Notes: a model not told the origin generated them from the sequence alone. A DNA stretch of 64,000 nt from Psychrobacter sp. Cmf 22.2 (GCF_001921745.1 NZ_MRYA01000003.1:62001-126000), one strand, 5' to 3'; shown: positions 38,301 through 48,499, counted from the first letter of the stretch. Numbers and translations are program-made.

Positions 38301-39320
38301 CTAACCCTTCACATTCACCACATAACGACCCACTGCCTTACCATCAATAAAGCGCTCTAGGTATTCAGGGGTTTGCTCAAGGGTGATTTCTTCCGCGTAT
38401 TGCTCCAGATTGGGTAGTTTCATGTCCGTTGCCACGCGCTGCCAAATCGCTTTTTTGTCCTCAAGTGGGATAAATACCGAGTCGATACCTAGTAGCGATA
38501 CCGCGCGGGTGATAAACGGCAATACGGTCATCGAAAATGACGCTGATGCTGCAAGGCCACAGGTCGTCACTGCGCCACCTGGTTTGGTTTGCTTGAGTAG
38601 GTTGGCAAGATAGTCACCGCCGACGGTATCGATGGCATTGGCCCATAGCGGACGGCCAACAGGGCGATTGCCGACTTCATTGATGGTGTCACGATGGCGC
38701 ACTTCGGTGGCGCCCAACTCTTTCAAGTGTTCGCTTTGCTCAGGCTTACCAGAGAAGGCGATAGTCTCGTAGCCCAGCTGCGAGAGGATGGCGATACTGA
38801 TAGTGCCCACACCGCCTGTCGCGCCTGATACGGCAACGGGGCCATCGCTTGGTTTTGCGCCCATTTTTTCCAGCTTTTGGATGCTTAGCGCCGCCGTTAG
38901 GCCGCCTGTACCATAGATCATCGCTTCTTTTAGGCTCAGCGCTTCAGGGCAAGGCAATGCCCAGTCGGCAGGGATGGCAATCATTTGCCCAAGACCACCT
39001 GCGGTGTTCATACCTAAATCATAGCCGAATACCACGACTTCTTGACCTTCGCTAAAAGTGCCTGACTTGTCGCTGATCACCACGCCTGCCGCGTCAATAC
39101 CAGGGGTGTGCGGATAGTTTTTGGTGATGCTCTTATTGCCTGAGGCCGACATGGCATCTTTATAGTTGAGCGAGGAGTAATGTACTTCGATCAATAGATC
39201 ATTGTCAGGCAGGTCGCTGACGTGGCGTTCTTGAATGTTTTTTGCGAATGTGCCTTCGCTGGTTTCTTCGACCACTAAGGCTTTAAAAATTTTATTATCA
39301 GAGTTTGTTTGATTGGACAT
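38301..39320 (-). CDS. acuI: Acrylyl-CoA reductase / YhdH-YhfP family quinone oxidoreductase
   Basis: Zinc-free medium-chain reductase of the YhdH/AcuI group, which reduces acryloyl-CoA to propionyl-CoA with NADPH. Family features are SSLNYKDAMSASGN, HTPGIDAAGVV, the NADPH loop VSGATGGVGTISIAIL and IDTVGGDYLANLL. The 339 aa length includes ~10 extra N-terminal residues. AcuI handles toxic acryloyl-CoA formed from DMSP or propionate metabolism. With the BCCT-cupin pair 4 kb away this is suggestive of sulfonium use but not evidence of it. It is 50 bp downstream of the next oxidoreductase gene. Confidence 0.82.
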   Translation of the reverse strand: MSNQTNSDNKIFKALVVEETSEGTFAKNIQERHVSDLPDNDLLIEVHYSSLNYKDAMSASGNKSITKNYPHTPGIDAAGVVISDKSGTFSEGQEVVVFGYDLGMNTAGGLGQMIAIPADWALPCPEALSLKEAMIYGTGGLTAALSIQKLEKMGAKPSDGPVAVSGATGGVGTISIAILSQLGYETIAFSGKPEQSEHLKELGATEVRHRDTINEVGNRPVGRPLWANAIDTVGGDYLANLLKQTKPGGAVTTCGLAASASFSMTVLPFITRAVSLLGIDSVFIPLEDKKAIWQRVATDMKLPNLEQYAEEITLEQTPEYLERFIDGKAVGRYVVNVKG

Positions 39321-39373
39321 AATATTGTTCCTTTTTTATTACTTTTGGATTAAATAGGTTTTAAACACATATA

Positions 39374-40354
39374 TTAAGGCTTAATCAATATCTTACCTTT
39401 TTTGTCTGACTGTACCTCATCAGAGACTGCTTTTTGGATATCATCTAAAGAATAAATGCCGCCAGTAGGGAGTTTTAATACACCGCTTGCCGCGCTCTCG
39501 ATCAGCTCACGAGTCAAGCGCTGCATATCATCGTGGCTCATCTCTTGCATCATATCGCTCGCCCAAAAGCCTTTTACCTGCGCCAAATTAAAAATCAAAT
39601 TGCTAGGATTAAGTGTGAGCGGTTTGCCAGACATGGCACCTAAAGATGCTAGCGCACCGTATTTACCCAGCAGTGTTACTAGCTCGCCACCAGACTTGCC
39701 GCCGACCGCATCGACCGCGCCGCTAATTTTGGCGTCACCAACGATATTTTTTACTTGCTCTTTCCAGTCATCATTATCGGTCACGACATTGTTATCAACG
39801 ATACCCAAATCGATAAGCTCTTGTTCCGATTCTGTACTACGCACCAAATTAATCGTATTGATATTACGCTCGGGAGCGAGCATTGCCATAGATTCACCAA
39901 CCGCGCCATTGGCAGCGTTTTGGATGATCCATTGACCCGGCTTGATGTTTAAAAACTCAATGAGCAGCAGCGCACTCATCGGCATGGCGATTAATTGAGC
40001 GGCCATCTCATCATCGATAGCGTCTGGTATAGGGATGATGCTTTGAGCTGGCGCGATAAAATACTCCGCCCACGTGCCTTGTACGCCTGATACGACGACG
40101 CGCTGACCTTTTTCAGAGCCTTTTACGTCTTCTCCCAAAGCATCGATTTTTCCTACCGCCTCACTACCGCCTGTCGCAGGCAGTTTAGGTTTATTACCGT
40201 ACTCGCCTTTGATGGTAACAAGGTCGTGATTATGAATGGAAGATAAGATAGTCTTGATACGGACTTCGTTGTTATTAGGTTCTGGAGTAGGGCTTTCGGT
40301 TACGCTAAGCACGTCCGATGGTTTGCCAAATTCATTGTAAGTTGCAGTGCGCAT
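39374..40354 (-). CDS. Zinc-free MDR oxidoreductase (quinone reductase-like), paralogue A
   Basis: A 326 aa medium-chain dehydrogenase/reductase without structural zinc cysteines, of the trans-2-enoyl-CoA/quinone reductase type. It shows SSIHNHDLVTIKGEYG, GGSEAVGKID, the Rossmann-type segment NAANGAVGESMAML, and DAVGGKSGGELV. The second ATG (complement ends 40354) is chosen: AAAGGA is about 7 bases upstream of it but touches the first ATG, and the paralogue starts identically with MR(T/S)ATY. It is closely similar to the next gene along its entire length, so the two arose by tandem duplication. Confidence 0.87.
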   Translation of the reverse strand: MRTATYNEFGKPSDVLSVTESPTPEPNNNEVRIKTILSSIHNHDLVTIKGEYGNKPKLPATGGSEAVGKIDALGEDVKGSEKGQRVVVSGVQGTWAEYFIAPAQSIIPIPDAIDDEMAAQLIAMPMSALLLIEFLNIKPGQWIIQNAANGAVGESMAMLAPERNINTINLVRSTESEQELIDLGIVDNNVVTDNDDWKEQVKNIVGDAKISGAVDAVGGKSGGELVTLLGKYGALASLGAMSGKPLTLNPSNLIFNLAQVKGFWASDMMQEMSHDDMQRLTRELIESAASGVLKLPTGGIYSLDDIQKAVSDEVQSDKKGKILIKP

Positions 40355-40495
40355 CGTCATTTCCTTTATTTATTTTTTAGGTGGATTTTAGAGTATGAAA
40401 CTATTTAATTAACAGTAACAGTGTTTATTAATAATAGTGTTTATCAGTCATTATGAATAACAACATTCACCTTAACAATATGGCTTAAGCTCTCA

Positions 40496-40524
40496 CAATA
40501 TTACTTTGGTTACCTAACGTTGTT
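40496..40524. promoter_or_regulatory. Shared promoter-proximal block, upstream of paralogue A
   Basis: CAATATTACTTTGGTTACCT followed by AACGTTGTT, nearly identical to 41734-41761 upstream of paralogue B. It contains the palindrome GTTACCTAAC (40509-40518), i.e. GTTA-N2-TAAC. A likely operator and/or promoter kept after the duplication, about 140 bp before the start codon. Confidence 0.65.
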
Positions 40525-40643
40525 ACTTGCTTATCATTGTAAAGTCGATGAATGGGTTGGTATTGTTAAAAAAAATCACAAAAAAATGGCAGAATTCTAA
40601 GAAGAACACTGCCATCACTGATAGTTTTAGTATTGCCTAAAAG

Positions 40644-41621
40644 CTAAGGCTTTAATAACACCTTACCGTTTTTGCTGGCCTGCAATTTACCGTCGACCGC
40701 TTTGGTAATATCGGCTAAATCAAAAGTCGCTTCAACAGGTAGTTTTAACTTGCCATCAACCGCGCGCTCAATCAGCTCATCAACCAAACGCTGCTTGTTT
40801 TCGACACTCATTTCTTGACTGATCTTACTACCCCAAAAGCCTTTAATAGTGGCTTGTTTAAAGATAATATGTGTGGGGTTAAGCGTCATTGGCTGACCTG
40901 ACATAATACCAAAAGATGCTAAGGTGCCATAATGACCTAGCAACGACAATAAATCACCACTGGCCTCACCGCCGACCGAGTCTACTGCGGCGCTGATGCT
41001 GTCATCGCCTATAATGTGACGGACTTGATCTTTCCAATCTTCGTCTGAGTTATTGATATTGTTTTTGATACCGAGGGCTTCTAACTCTTCTAACGCATCG
41101 CTACTACGTACGACGTTGATTGTATTCACCCCGCGCGCTGCAGCCAACATCGCAAGCGATTTACCGACTGCGCCATTGGCAGCATTATGAATAACCCATT
41201 GACCGCTCTCTACTTCTAAGAATTCAAGCAGCATCAAGGCACTAAGCGGCATGGCGATTAATTGTGCAGCCAACTCGTCATCCAAGCTGTCCGGTACAGG
41301 AAATATCATGCTAGCAGGCGCGGTAAAGTATTCAGCCCATGTCGCTTGGACGCTTGCTGCTGCAATACGTTGACCGACTTTTAAGTCTTTGACGTCACTG
41401 CCAACGGCATCGATGATACCTAAGGCCTCAGAACCACCGATCGCTGGCAGTTCTGGTTTAAAGCCGTATTTACCGCGAATGGTTAATAGATCATGGTTAT
41501 GAATGGAGGCGAGTATGGTTTTGACTCGCACTTCATTTGCTTTTGGCTCTGGAATAGGGCTATCACCTAAGCTAAGCACTTCAGTCGGTTTGCCAAAATT
41601 GTCATAAGTTGCGCTACGCAT
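40644..41621 (-). CDS. Zinc-free MDR oxidoreductase (quinone reductase-like), paralogue B
   Basis: A 325 aa relative of the preceding gene with the same motifs: SIHNHDLLTIRGKYG, GGSEALGIIDAVG, NAANGAVGKSLAML and DSVGGEASGDLL. It begins MRSATYDNFGKPTEVLS. The NADPH-binding and substrate domains are complete, so both copies look functional. A separate upstream region carrying the shared palindromic block suggests parallel regulation rather than a single operon. The natural substrate is unknown; enals, quinones or enoyl thioesters are plausible. Confidence 0.87.
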   Translation of the reverse strand: MRSATYDNFGKPTEVLSLGDSPIPEPKANEVRVKTILASIHNHDLLTIRGKYGFKPELPAIGGSEALGIIDAVGSDVKDLKVGQRIAAASVQATWAEYFTAPASMIFPVPDSLDDELAAQLIAMPLSALMLLEFLEVESGQWVIHNAANGAVGKSLAMLAAARGVNTINVVRSSDALEELEALGIKNNINNSDEDWKDQVRHIIGDDSISAAVDSVGGEASGDLLSLLGHYGTLASFGIMSGQPMTLNPTHIIFKQATIKGFWGSKISQEMSVENKQRLVDELIERAVDGKLKLPVEATFDLADITKAVDGKLQASKNGKVLLKP

Positions 41622-41733
41622 AATAAATCCTTTATTTATTTTTTGATTAATTTGGGGGAGTGGTAGATAACGAACGCTTGTAAGAGGGGCGTTTAATCAG
41701 TCATCAACAGTAACAAGTCTGGCCCATCAATCG

Positions 41734-41761
41734 CAATATTACTTTCGTTACCTAACGTTGT
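41734..41761. promoter_or_regulatory. Shared promoter-proximal block, upstream of paralogue B
   Basis: CAATATTACTTTCGTTACCT followed by AACGTTGT with palindrome GTTACCTAAC at 41747-41756; the partner block is at 40496-40524. Confidence 0.65.
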
Positions 41762-42132
41762 CGTGGTCTCTTCATTATGAAGTCTTAGCTGTCTAGTTTG
41801 AGGGATTCAATAATATTCAAACTTCATACAGTTTTTCAAATTCTTCAGACTTCGTATTTAGCGCAAAAATAGTAGCACTATGGTGTTATTGTTTAAGTTG
41901 AATCAGGCAAATCATTACTTATGAACACCACAATAATATTAAATAGAAATAAGCTACAATTCGTAACAATAAAACAAGGTTTTGACCAATGGTGTGGTTT
42001 ACGAGACAAAAGGCGATGAATTAATGCAAAAAGTTAAGAATTAGCAGAATTTTCATCTATTTTTAACTATTAATATTATCAAAGCTAAAAATCCGATCTT
42101 ATCTAATATTCTTTTTAAAGGATTGAGAGCTG

Positions 42133-42161
42133 TTGACATTATAAAAATTTTCTACTATTAA
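42133..42161 (+). promoter_or_regulatory. Candidate sigma-70 promoter of the opp operon
   Basis: TTGACA at 42133-42138 and TATTAA at 42156-42161 with a 17-bp AT-rich spacer, about 195 bp before oppA. Confidence 0.5.
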
Positions 42162-42356
42162 TATTACTAATAGTTTTCTACATTGTGTCAGTAATAGCAG
42201 TTGCTGATTTAAGTGACAGACGGTCCAATCATAGCAATTGCAAGATTAGTAGTCGGACTCTGACCTCTAACGACATAAATATGGATATTGAAATAATAGA
42301 TATTAAACTTAAATGGATTTACTAAACGTTAGTCGATCTTTCTGCTAGGATATTAT

Positions 42357-44030
42357 ATGACGCGCAATTCTGTTACCTTCCGTACTACTGTGTTTTTACC
42401 CACTTCTCTTGTACTTGCTATGTTTATGACAGGCTGTAGCGACAATACTGCCAATACTAGCAATGCCGATGCTGCAGCTGACATTGACCCTAATGTCTTG
42501 GCTGAAACGCAAGAGCTGACCATCAATAACGGCACCGAGCCTGAGTCGCTAGATCCGCATAAAGTATCGGGCGTACCCGAGTCTAATATTGGACGTCAAA
42601 TATTTGAGGGTCTTACCAATACCGATGCTAATGGCATAACCATTCCGGCAATGGCAACCAGCTGGGAGAGTGACGATAATAAGGTATGGACGTTTAAACT
42701 GCGCGACGCTAACTGGTCAAATGGCGATCCGGTTACCGCAGAGGATTTCGCTTATAGCATGCGTCGTCTAGTCGACCCAAATACAGCATCCCCTTATTCA
42801 AGCTATTTGGTCGATGCCAAAGTAAAAGGTGCTGATCAAATCGTTGAGGGCGCCGCTGGTACTGAGACGCTAGGCGTAGAAGCCATCGACGATAAGACGC
42901 TGCAGGTGACATTAACAGAACCAGTACCGTACTTCCCCGATATGCTTATTCATAATTCAGTTAAACCAGTACATCAAAAGACTGTCGAAGAATTTGGCGA
43001 TAAATGGACAGACCCTGCTAATATCGTAGTCAATGGTCCCTATACAGTCAGTAAATGGCAGATCAACGACGAGCTGGTGCTATCGCGCAACTCTGAGTAT
43101 TACGATGACGCCAATACTACGCTTGATACGATTACCATGTTACCGATTCCCTCTAGCGTGACCGATGTATCACGCTATCAGGCAGGTGAGGTTGATGTCA
43201 CCTACAATGAGATTCCAACCGAGCAGTTTAACTCTTTGCAAGCAGATTACGGAAAAGAGCTGAGAGTATCACCTTACCTTTGTACTTACTATTATGAATT
43301 TAATACCGTAAAACCGCCTTTTGATGATCCTAAAGTACGCCGCGCTTTGGCGCTAGCCTTAGATCGCGACACTATCGTTGATAAGGTAATCGGCCAAGGC
43401 CAAACGGCCGCTTATCAGCTTACGCCTACTGTGACTAATGGTGATGTGGCAAACACGCCAGAATGGTCCAGTTGGGATCAAGATAAACGTATCGCTGAGG
43501 CCAAAAAACTACTCAATGAAGCAGGGTATGATGAGAATAATCCGCTTCGCTTTGAGCTACTCTACAATACCAATGACAACCATAAAAAGGTCGCGGTTGC
43601 TGCCACTTCATTGTGGAAGCAAGCACTTGGATTTGTCGATGTCAATTTAGTCAATAAAGAATGGAAAACCTACCTCGATACGCGCCGTAACGGCAATTAT
43701 GAAATTGCGCGTGCCGGCTGGTGTGCGGATTACAATGAGCCTTCAGCCTTTTTAAATATCGCAAAATCTGACAATAGTGGCAACTACGGTAAATACAATA
43801 GCCCCAAATTTGACAGTCTGATGGCGCAAACTTTAAAACCTGGCGTCACCGATGCGCAGCGTGCAGGTTTGTATCAGCAAGCAGAGGCTCAGTTGGATGA
43901 CGATATGGGGCTGTTAAACATCTATCACTACGTCAGTCCGCGAATGGTTAAGCCTTATGTTATCGGATTTTCGGAGAATGATCCTTTGGGCAATTGGCAG
44001 GGCAAAAATATCTCTATTGCCAAACACTAG
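42357..44030 (+). CDS. oppA: Oligopeptide ABC transporter, substrate-binding protein OppA
   Basis: Captures peptides at the outer face of the inner membrane for import. The N-terminal signal ends at MFMTGC, a lipobox (Cys near residue 27), so it is a lipoprotein, unlike the soluble enterobacterial OppA. The family-5 solute-binding fold shows NNGTEPESLDPHKVSGVPES, WTFKLRDANWSNGDPVTAEDF and VRRALALALDRDTI. Length 557 aa is normal. First gene of oppABCDF; a 153 bp gap to oppB could allow excess OppA through partial termination. Confidence 0.94.
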   Translation: MTRNSVTFRTTVFLPTSLVLAMFMTGCSDNTANTSNADAAADIDPNVLAETQELTINNGTEPESLDPHKVSGVPESNIGRQIFEGLTNTDANGITIPAMATSWESDDNKVWTFKLRDANWSNGDPVTAEDFAYSMRRLVDPNTASPYSSYLVDAKVKGADQIVEGAAGTETLGVEAIDDKTLQVTLTEPVPYFPDMLIHNSVKPVHQKTVEEFGDKWTDPANIVVNGPYTVSKWQINDELVLSRNSEYYDDANTTLDTITMLPIPSSVTDVSRYQAGEVDVTYNEIPTEQFNSLQADYGKELRVSPYLCTYYYEFNTVKPPFDDPKVRRALALALDRDTIVDKVIGQGQTAAYQLTPTVTNGDVANTPEWSSWDQDKRIAEAKKLLNEAGYDENNPLRFELLYNTNDNHKKVAVAATSLWKQALGFVDVNLVNKEWKTYLDTRRNGNYEIARAGWCADYNEPSAFLNIAKSDNSGNYGKYNSPKFDSLMAQTLKPGVTDAQRAGLYQQAEAQLDDDMGLLNIYHYVSPRMVKPYVIGFSENDPLGNWQGKNISIAKH

Positions 44031-44183
44031 TCATTAAATCACCTTTATAAGTGAGCGCTATGAAAAAGATTTGTTCTGATTTATAGCGCTTGTCTGTTTG
44101 GACTTATAAATTTTGGAAGTCATTATTTCAAAAAATTTTTTAGAGATAGGAGCCTTTATATAAAGGTTCTATGAAGAGGTTCT

Positions 44184-45104
44184 ATGCTAAAGCTCATCTT
44201 TCGGCGTATCTTAGAAGCCATTCCGACTATGTTTGTTTTGATTACCGTGTCTTTTTTTATGATGCGCCTAGCGCCTGGTAGTCCTTTTACGACAGAGCGC
44301 AACTTATCACCTGCAGTATTGGCAAATATTGAAGCCAAATACAATCTCAACGATCCGATGTGGCTACAATATGTCAACTACTTAAAGCAATTGGCAGTAG
44401 GCGACTTTGGACCGTCTTTTAAGTACAAAGATTACACGGTCAATGAGCTGTTATCTCAGTCTTTACCCGTCTCGTTAGAGCTTGGGTTTTATGCCTTTGT
44501 AGTAGCAGTAGTGTTGGGTTTGGCACTTGGTATTATCGCTGCACTTAAACAAAACTCATGGCTTGATTACGTGCTCATGGCTTTTGCGATGACTGGTGTT
44601 GTGATTCCAAGCTTTGTAAAAGCGCCGCTACTCGTGCTTATCTTTGCCATCATTTTGCAGTGGTTGCCTGCAGGCGGCTGGAATGATGGGGCGCCACAAA
44701 ACCTTATTTTACCTGTTACAGCTTTGGCGCTGGCTTATGTAGCAAGTATTGCACGGATTATGCGCGGCTCAATGATCGAGGTGATGAACAGTCAATATAT
44801 ACGCACTGCCAAATCTAAAGGGTTACCGATGCGTCAAATTGTGTTAAAGCATGCTTTGCGCCCAGCGTCACTACCTGTTATTTCCTACTTAGGCCCTGCT
44901 TTTGTAGGCATTATTACAGGCTCTATTGTTATTGAAACCATCTTTGGTCTACCGGGTATCGGCCAGTTATTTGTCAATGGAGCGCTTAATCGCGATTATG
45001 GTGTGGTACTGAGTCTGACCATTTTGGTTGGCGTATTGACCATTGCCTTTAACGCTATTGTCGATATTCTATACGCCGTTATTGATCCCAAAGTTCAGTA
45101 TTGA
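44184..45104 (+). CDS. oppB: Oligopeptide ABC transporter permease OppB
   Basis: Six-helix inner-membrane permease. MLKLIFRRILEAIPTMFVLITVSFFMMRLAPG at the N-terminus is family-typical in its parts RRILEAIPT and FFMMRLAPGSPF. The cytosolic EAA loop (RTAKSKGLPMRQIVLKHALR, about residues 210-229) contacts the ATPases. The C-terminus ends YAVIDPKVQY as in OppB proteins. Length 306 aa is normal. It is 78 bp before oppC. Confidence 0.95.
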   Translation: MLKLIFRRILEAIPTMFVLITVSFFMMRLAPGSPFTTERNLSPAVLANIEAKYNLNDPMWLQYVNYLKQLAVGDFGPSFKYKDYTVNELLSQSLPVSLELGFYAFVVAVVLGLALGIIAALKQNSWLDYVLMAFAMTGVVIPSFVKAPLLVLIFAIILQWLPAGGWNDGAPQNLILPVTALALAYVASIARIMRGSMIEVMNSQYIRTAKSKGLPMRQIVLKHALRPASLPVISYLGPAFVGIITGSIVIETIFGLPGIGQLFVNGALNRDYGVVLSLTILVGVLTIAFNAIVDILYAVIDPKVQY

Positions 45105-45182
45105 TTGTGATCAAAAACGAGCCGCTAACTAGAGCGCACTGCCGCTTAACACTTTAAATGACAGATTACTAAAAGGACGACT

Positions 45183-46088
45183 ATGAGCCTTATTGCAGAC
45201 CAACCTACTGGCATGGCTGATTTGCCTACCAAAGAGATTAAAGGCCGTAGCCTCTGGCAAGATGCGTGGCGACGCTTTTATCAAAACAAAGCCGCAGTGG
45301 CCAGCTTTTTTATTTTATTGTTAGTAGGTGCTTTTGTGGTATTTGTACCTATGCTAGCACCTTACGGGTATGCTGAGACCGATTGGAGCTTTATGCAAGC
45401 GGCACCATCGATTGAAAACCAGCATTATTTTGGCACTGATTCGCTCGGTCGCGACTTGCTCGTACGTACGGCTATGGGCGGACGGATATCTTTATTAGTA
45501 GGTATCGCAGGCGCAACGGTAGCGGTTTTGGTTGGTACCGTGTATGGCGCAACGTCAGGCTATCTAGGTGGTAAGGTTGATATGATCATGATGCGCTTTT
45601 TGGAGATTTTAAGCGCCTTTCCGTTTATGTTCTTCGTCATTTTGTTAGTGACTATATTTGGTCGTAATCTTATTTTAATTTTTGTCGCTATAGGCTTGGT
45701 TTCTTGGCTTGATGTGGCGCGTATTGTGCGTGGTCAGACATTGAGCCTAAAGAGTAAAGAGTTCATTGAGGCAGCACACGTCGGTGGGGTGTCAGGTTTT
45801 AACATTATCCTTCGTCATATCGTGCCAAACGTACTTGGCGTGGTGGTGGTTTACGCCTCCTTACTAGTGCCGACGATGATTTTATTTGAGTCGTTTTTGA
45901 GTTTCTTAGGACTGGGTGTGCAAGAGCCGATGACCAGTTGGGGTGCACTGCTACAAGAAGGCTCACAAACCATGCAGGTGGCAACATGGCAGATTTTGAT
46001 TCCGTCTGCATTTTTGGTCATTACTCTATTTTGCTTTAACTTTATCGGCGATGGTCTGCGTGATGCGTTTGATCCCAAAGACCGTTAG
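45183..46088 (+). CDS. oppC: Oligopeptide ABC transporter permease OppC
   Basis: Partner permease with a longer N-terminal cytosolic stretch containing SLWQDAWRRFYQNKAAVAS, the family pattern before helix 1. HYFGTDSLGRDLLVRTAMGGRISL is a conserved OppC/DppC segment, seen here as FGTDSLGRDLL. The EAA loop is EAAHVGGVSGFNIILRHIVPN and the end is FNFIGDGLRDAFDPKDR. Length 301 aa is normal. It is 27 bp before oppD. Confidence 0.95.
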   Translation: MSLIADQPTGMADLPTKEIKGRSLWQDAWRRFYQNKAAVASFFILLLVGAFVVFVPMLAPYGYAETDWSFMQAAPSIENQHYFGTDSLGRDLLVRTAMGGRISLLVGIAGATVAVLVGTVYGATSGYLGGKVDMIMMRFLEILSAFPFMFFVILLVTIFGRNLILIFVAIGLVSWLDVARIVRGQTLSLKSKEFIEAAHVGGVSGFNIILRHIVPNVLGVVVVYASLLVPTMILFESFLSFLGLGVQEPMTSWGALLQEGSQTMQVATWQILIPSAFLVITLFCFNFIGDGLRDAFDPKDR

Positions 46089-46115
46089 GTCAAATATCGC
46101 TAGGAGAATAACATC

Positions 46116-47216
46116 ATGACAACTCAAGACATCAATAACGTCCCTATGAAAATAGACTCTACTGTCCATAAAGTAGGCGCTGACTCAACTATTAATAAAC
46201 AAACTAATAAAGAGAAGAGTTTACTAGCAGTCAAAGATTTATCCGTACAATTCACTACCGAAGATGGTCTGGTAACTGCAGTTAATGGTTTAAACTTCGA
46301 CCTTCATAAGGGCGAGACTTTAGGCATCGTCGGTGAGTCCGGCTCCGGCAAGTCACAGACTGCATTTGCTATCATGGGTCTGCTTGCAAAAAACGGTCGT
46401 ACCCAAGGTTCAGTACGTTTCGAAGATCAGGAGCTATTGGGCTTACCGCAAAAAACTCTGAATAAAATTCGCGCTGAGCAAATCGCTATGATCTTTCAAG
46501 ATCCGATGACCTCGCTCAATCCCTATATGAAAATAGGCGATCAGCTCGCCGAGGTATTGATTCTCCATAAAGGTATGAGTAAAAAAGAAGCTTGGAATGA
46601 GTCGGTAAAGATGCTCGATGCGGTAAAAATACCGGAGGCCAAAAAACGTATCGGTATGTATCCGCATGAGTTCTCAGGTGGTATGCGCCAGCGCGTGATG
46701 ATTGCGATGGCGCTATTGTGTCGCCCCAAGCTGTTGATCGCTGATGAACCTACCACAGCGCTTGATGTCACTGTACAGGCACAGATTATGGTGCTACTTA
46801 ACGAGCTCAAACGCGACTTTGGTACCACTATTGTTATGATTACTCATGATTTGGGTGTGGTCGCGGGCATTTGTGATCGGGTGCTAGTGATGTATGCAGG
46901 TCGTACTATGGCGTACGGAGAGACGGAAGAGATTTTTTATACGCCAACGCATCCTTATACTATCGGTCTGCTCAAAGCCATTCCACGTCTCGATGATGAC
47001 GGTGGTCAGCTTGCCACTATTCCAGGTAGTCCGCCCAACCTGCTTAACTTACCGACTGGTTGTCCATTTCATGAGCGCTGTCCTCACGCGATGGATATTT
47101 GCCGCGATGTACCACCGCCTCTTGAATTTTTGCCGCATGATCGTCAACGTGCCTGCCATTGGCAGCCTGAGATACAAGTAGATGAAATATCAGGTTTAAC
47201 AGAGATGGAGGGCTAG
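46116..47216 (+). CDS. oppD: Oligopeptide ABC transporter ATPase OppD
   Basis: Cytosolic ATPase of the importer. It has Walker A GESGSGKS, signature FSGGMRQRV, Walker [13 protein letters not shown], and the C-terminal oligopeptide-transport extension with cysteines in [16 protein letters not shown] that can carry a 4Fe-4S cluster. The first ~35 residues before [11 protein letters not shown] are polar and longer than usual. Length 366 aa. Three bases separate it from oppF. Confidence 0.95.
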   Translation: MTTQDINNVPMKIDSTVHKVGADSTINKQTNKEKSLLAVKDLSVQFTTEDGLVTAVNGLNFDLHKGETLGIVGESGSGKSQTAFAIMGLLAKNGRTQGSVRFEDQELLGLPQKTLNKIRAEQIAMIFQDPMTSLNPYMKIGDQLAEVLILHKGMSKKEAWNESVKMLDAVKIPEAKKRIGMYPHEFSGGMRQRVMIAMALLCRPKLLIADEPTTALDVTVQAQIMVLLNELKRDFGTTIVMITHDLGVVAGICDRVLVMYAGRTMAYGETEEIFYTPTHPYTIGLLKAIPRLDDDGGQLATIPGSPPNLLNLPTGCPFHERCPHAMDICRDVPPPLEFLPHDRQRACHWQPEIQVDEISGLTEMEG

Positions 47217-47219
47217 GAT

Positions 47220-48251
47220 ATGTCAACATTAAATGTAGAAATGATTAAATCCGATAGCCAAACACCGCTATTACAAGTACAAGATGTGCATACAAGCTTC
47301 GATATTAAGCGTAAAGGCTCATACTTTTGGCAAAAGCCTGACACCCTAAAAGCGGTCGATGGGGTATCGTTTGAGCTGTTTGCAGGTGAAACCTTGGGGG
47401 TGGTTGGTGAGTCTGGCTGCGGCAAATCAACGCTGGCTCGAACCATCGTTGGTTTGGTACGTGCCAAATCTGGCAGTATTAAGTTTAATAATGCTGAGAT
47501 GGTTGGTGCTTCCAAAAAGACTATGCGCCTAAAACGTAAAGATATTCAAATGATCTTCCAAGATCCACTGGCCTCGCTCAACCCGCGTATGACCGTAGGT
47601 GATATCATTGCCGAGCCGCTACGTACTTATTATCCAAAAATAAAAAAACCGGAAGTACAAGACGAGGTGCGCGCTATTATGAAAAAGGTTGGGTTATTGC
47701 CCAACCAAATCAACCGCTATCCGCATGAGTTCTCCGGTGGTCAGTGTCAGCGTATTGGCATTGCTCGTGCCCTGATATTAAAACCTAAAATCATTATCTG
47801 TGATGAGCCAGTCTCCGCACTTGACGTCTCAATTCAAGCCCAGGTCATTAATTTGTTGCAAGATATCCAACAAGAAATGGGTTTGGCACTTATTTTTATC
47901 GCTCATGATTTATCGGTAGTAAAACACATTGCCGATCGGGTGCTGGTGATGTATTTGGGTCACGCAGTTGAGCTTGGGGTGGATAAAGCCGTGTATAGCA
48001 ATCCAACACATCCTTATACGCAAGCGCTGATGTCTGCTGTGCCGTTACCTGATCCTATCGCTGAGCGTAACAAAACCATTCAACTATTAGAAGGTGACTT
48101 GCCTAGTCCAATCAACCCACCGTCAGGCTGTGTGTTTCGAACCCGCTGTCCGTTGGCTGATGAAGAGTGTGCTCGGATTGAGCCAATACTGGAAGGAACG
48201 TTAAATCATAGGGTGGCTTGTTTAAAAAATAAGGTGGACACAGCTCAATAA
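47220..48251 (+). CDS. oppF: Oligopeptide ABC transporter ATPase OppF
   Basis: Second ATPase. It has Walker A GESGCGKS, signature FSGGQCQRI, Walker B IIICDEPVSALD and the C-terminal cysteine region PPSGCVFRTRCPLADEECAR. Length 343 aa is normal. It is the last gene of the operon and its final 7 bases overlap the convergent DUF2798 gene. No hairpin terminator was seen after it. Confidence 0.95.
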   Translation: MSTLNVEMIKSDSQTPLLQVQDVHTSFDIKRKGSYFWQKPDTLKAVDGVSFELFAGETLGVVGESGCGKSTLARTIVGLVRAKSGSIKFNNAEMVGASKKTMRLKRKDIQMIFQDPLASLNPRMTVGDIIAEPLRTYYPKIKKPEVQDEVRAIMKKVGLLPNQINRYPHEFSGGQCQRIGIARALILKPKIIICDEPVSALDVSIQAQVINLLQDIQQEMGLALIFIAHDLSVVKHIADRVLVMYLGHAVELGVDKAVYSNPTHPYTQALMSAVPLPDPIAERNKTIQLLEGDLPSPINPPSGCVFRTRCPLADEECARIEPILEGTLNHRVACLKNKVDTAQ

Positions 48252-48499
48252 AACTCAATCCGGCTAAGTACATGCTCCTGCACAAAATATGCGCAGACAT
48301 ACGCGCTTGGCCATGCAAATACAAACGCCAGCCCCCACGACCCTAACAAATCGGCAAAAAAATGATCGCTGTACCCAGCTTTGACCAATATCAACGCAGT
48401 GGAGATAATGAGTGACATCATCAGCGCCATAAGACCTGTAAAGATAAGCCGATAGTATTTGCGGCGAGTACGTATTTTAATAGTAGGTAGTTTTGCCAT
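48245..48499 (-). CDS. DUF2798 family small membrane protein
   Basis: An 84 aa protein with two predicted membrane helices (about residues 17-40 and 52-72), starting with a basic segment (IKIRTRRKYYRL) and carrying the DUF2798 pattern of two helices joined by a polar loop, LLGSWGLAFVFAWPSAYVCAY split here as LLGSWGLAFVFAW and PSAYVCAYF. Function unknown for the family. It overlaps the oppF end tail-to-tail by 7 bases. Confidence 0.75.
   Translation of the reverse strand: MAKLPTIKIRTRRKYYRLIFTGLMALMMSLIISTALILVKAGYSDHFFADLLGSWGLAFVFAWPSAYVCAYFVQEHVLSRIEFY

Larger units (their letters stand above)
41622..42356. other. Long gap before the opp operon
   Basis: 735 bp between divergent genes, AT-rich especially from 41870. 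The left part holds the paralogue B regulatory block. The right part holds a candidate sigma-70 promoter for oppA. I see no ORF of note, tRNA or repeat; some of this could be a decayed gene, but nothing is recognisable. Confidence 0.5.
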
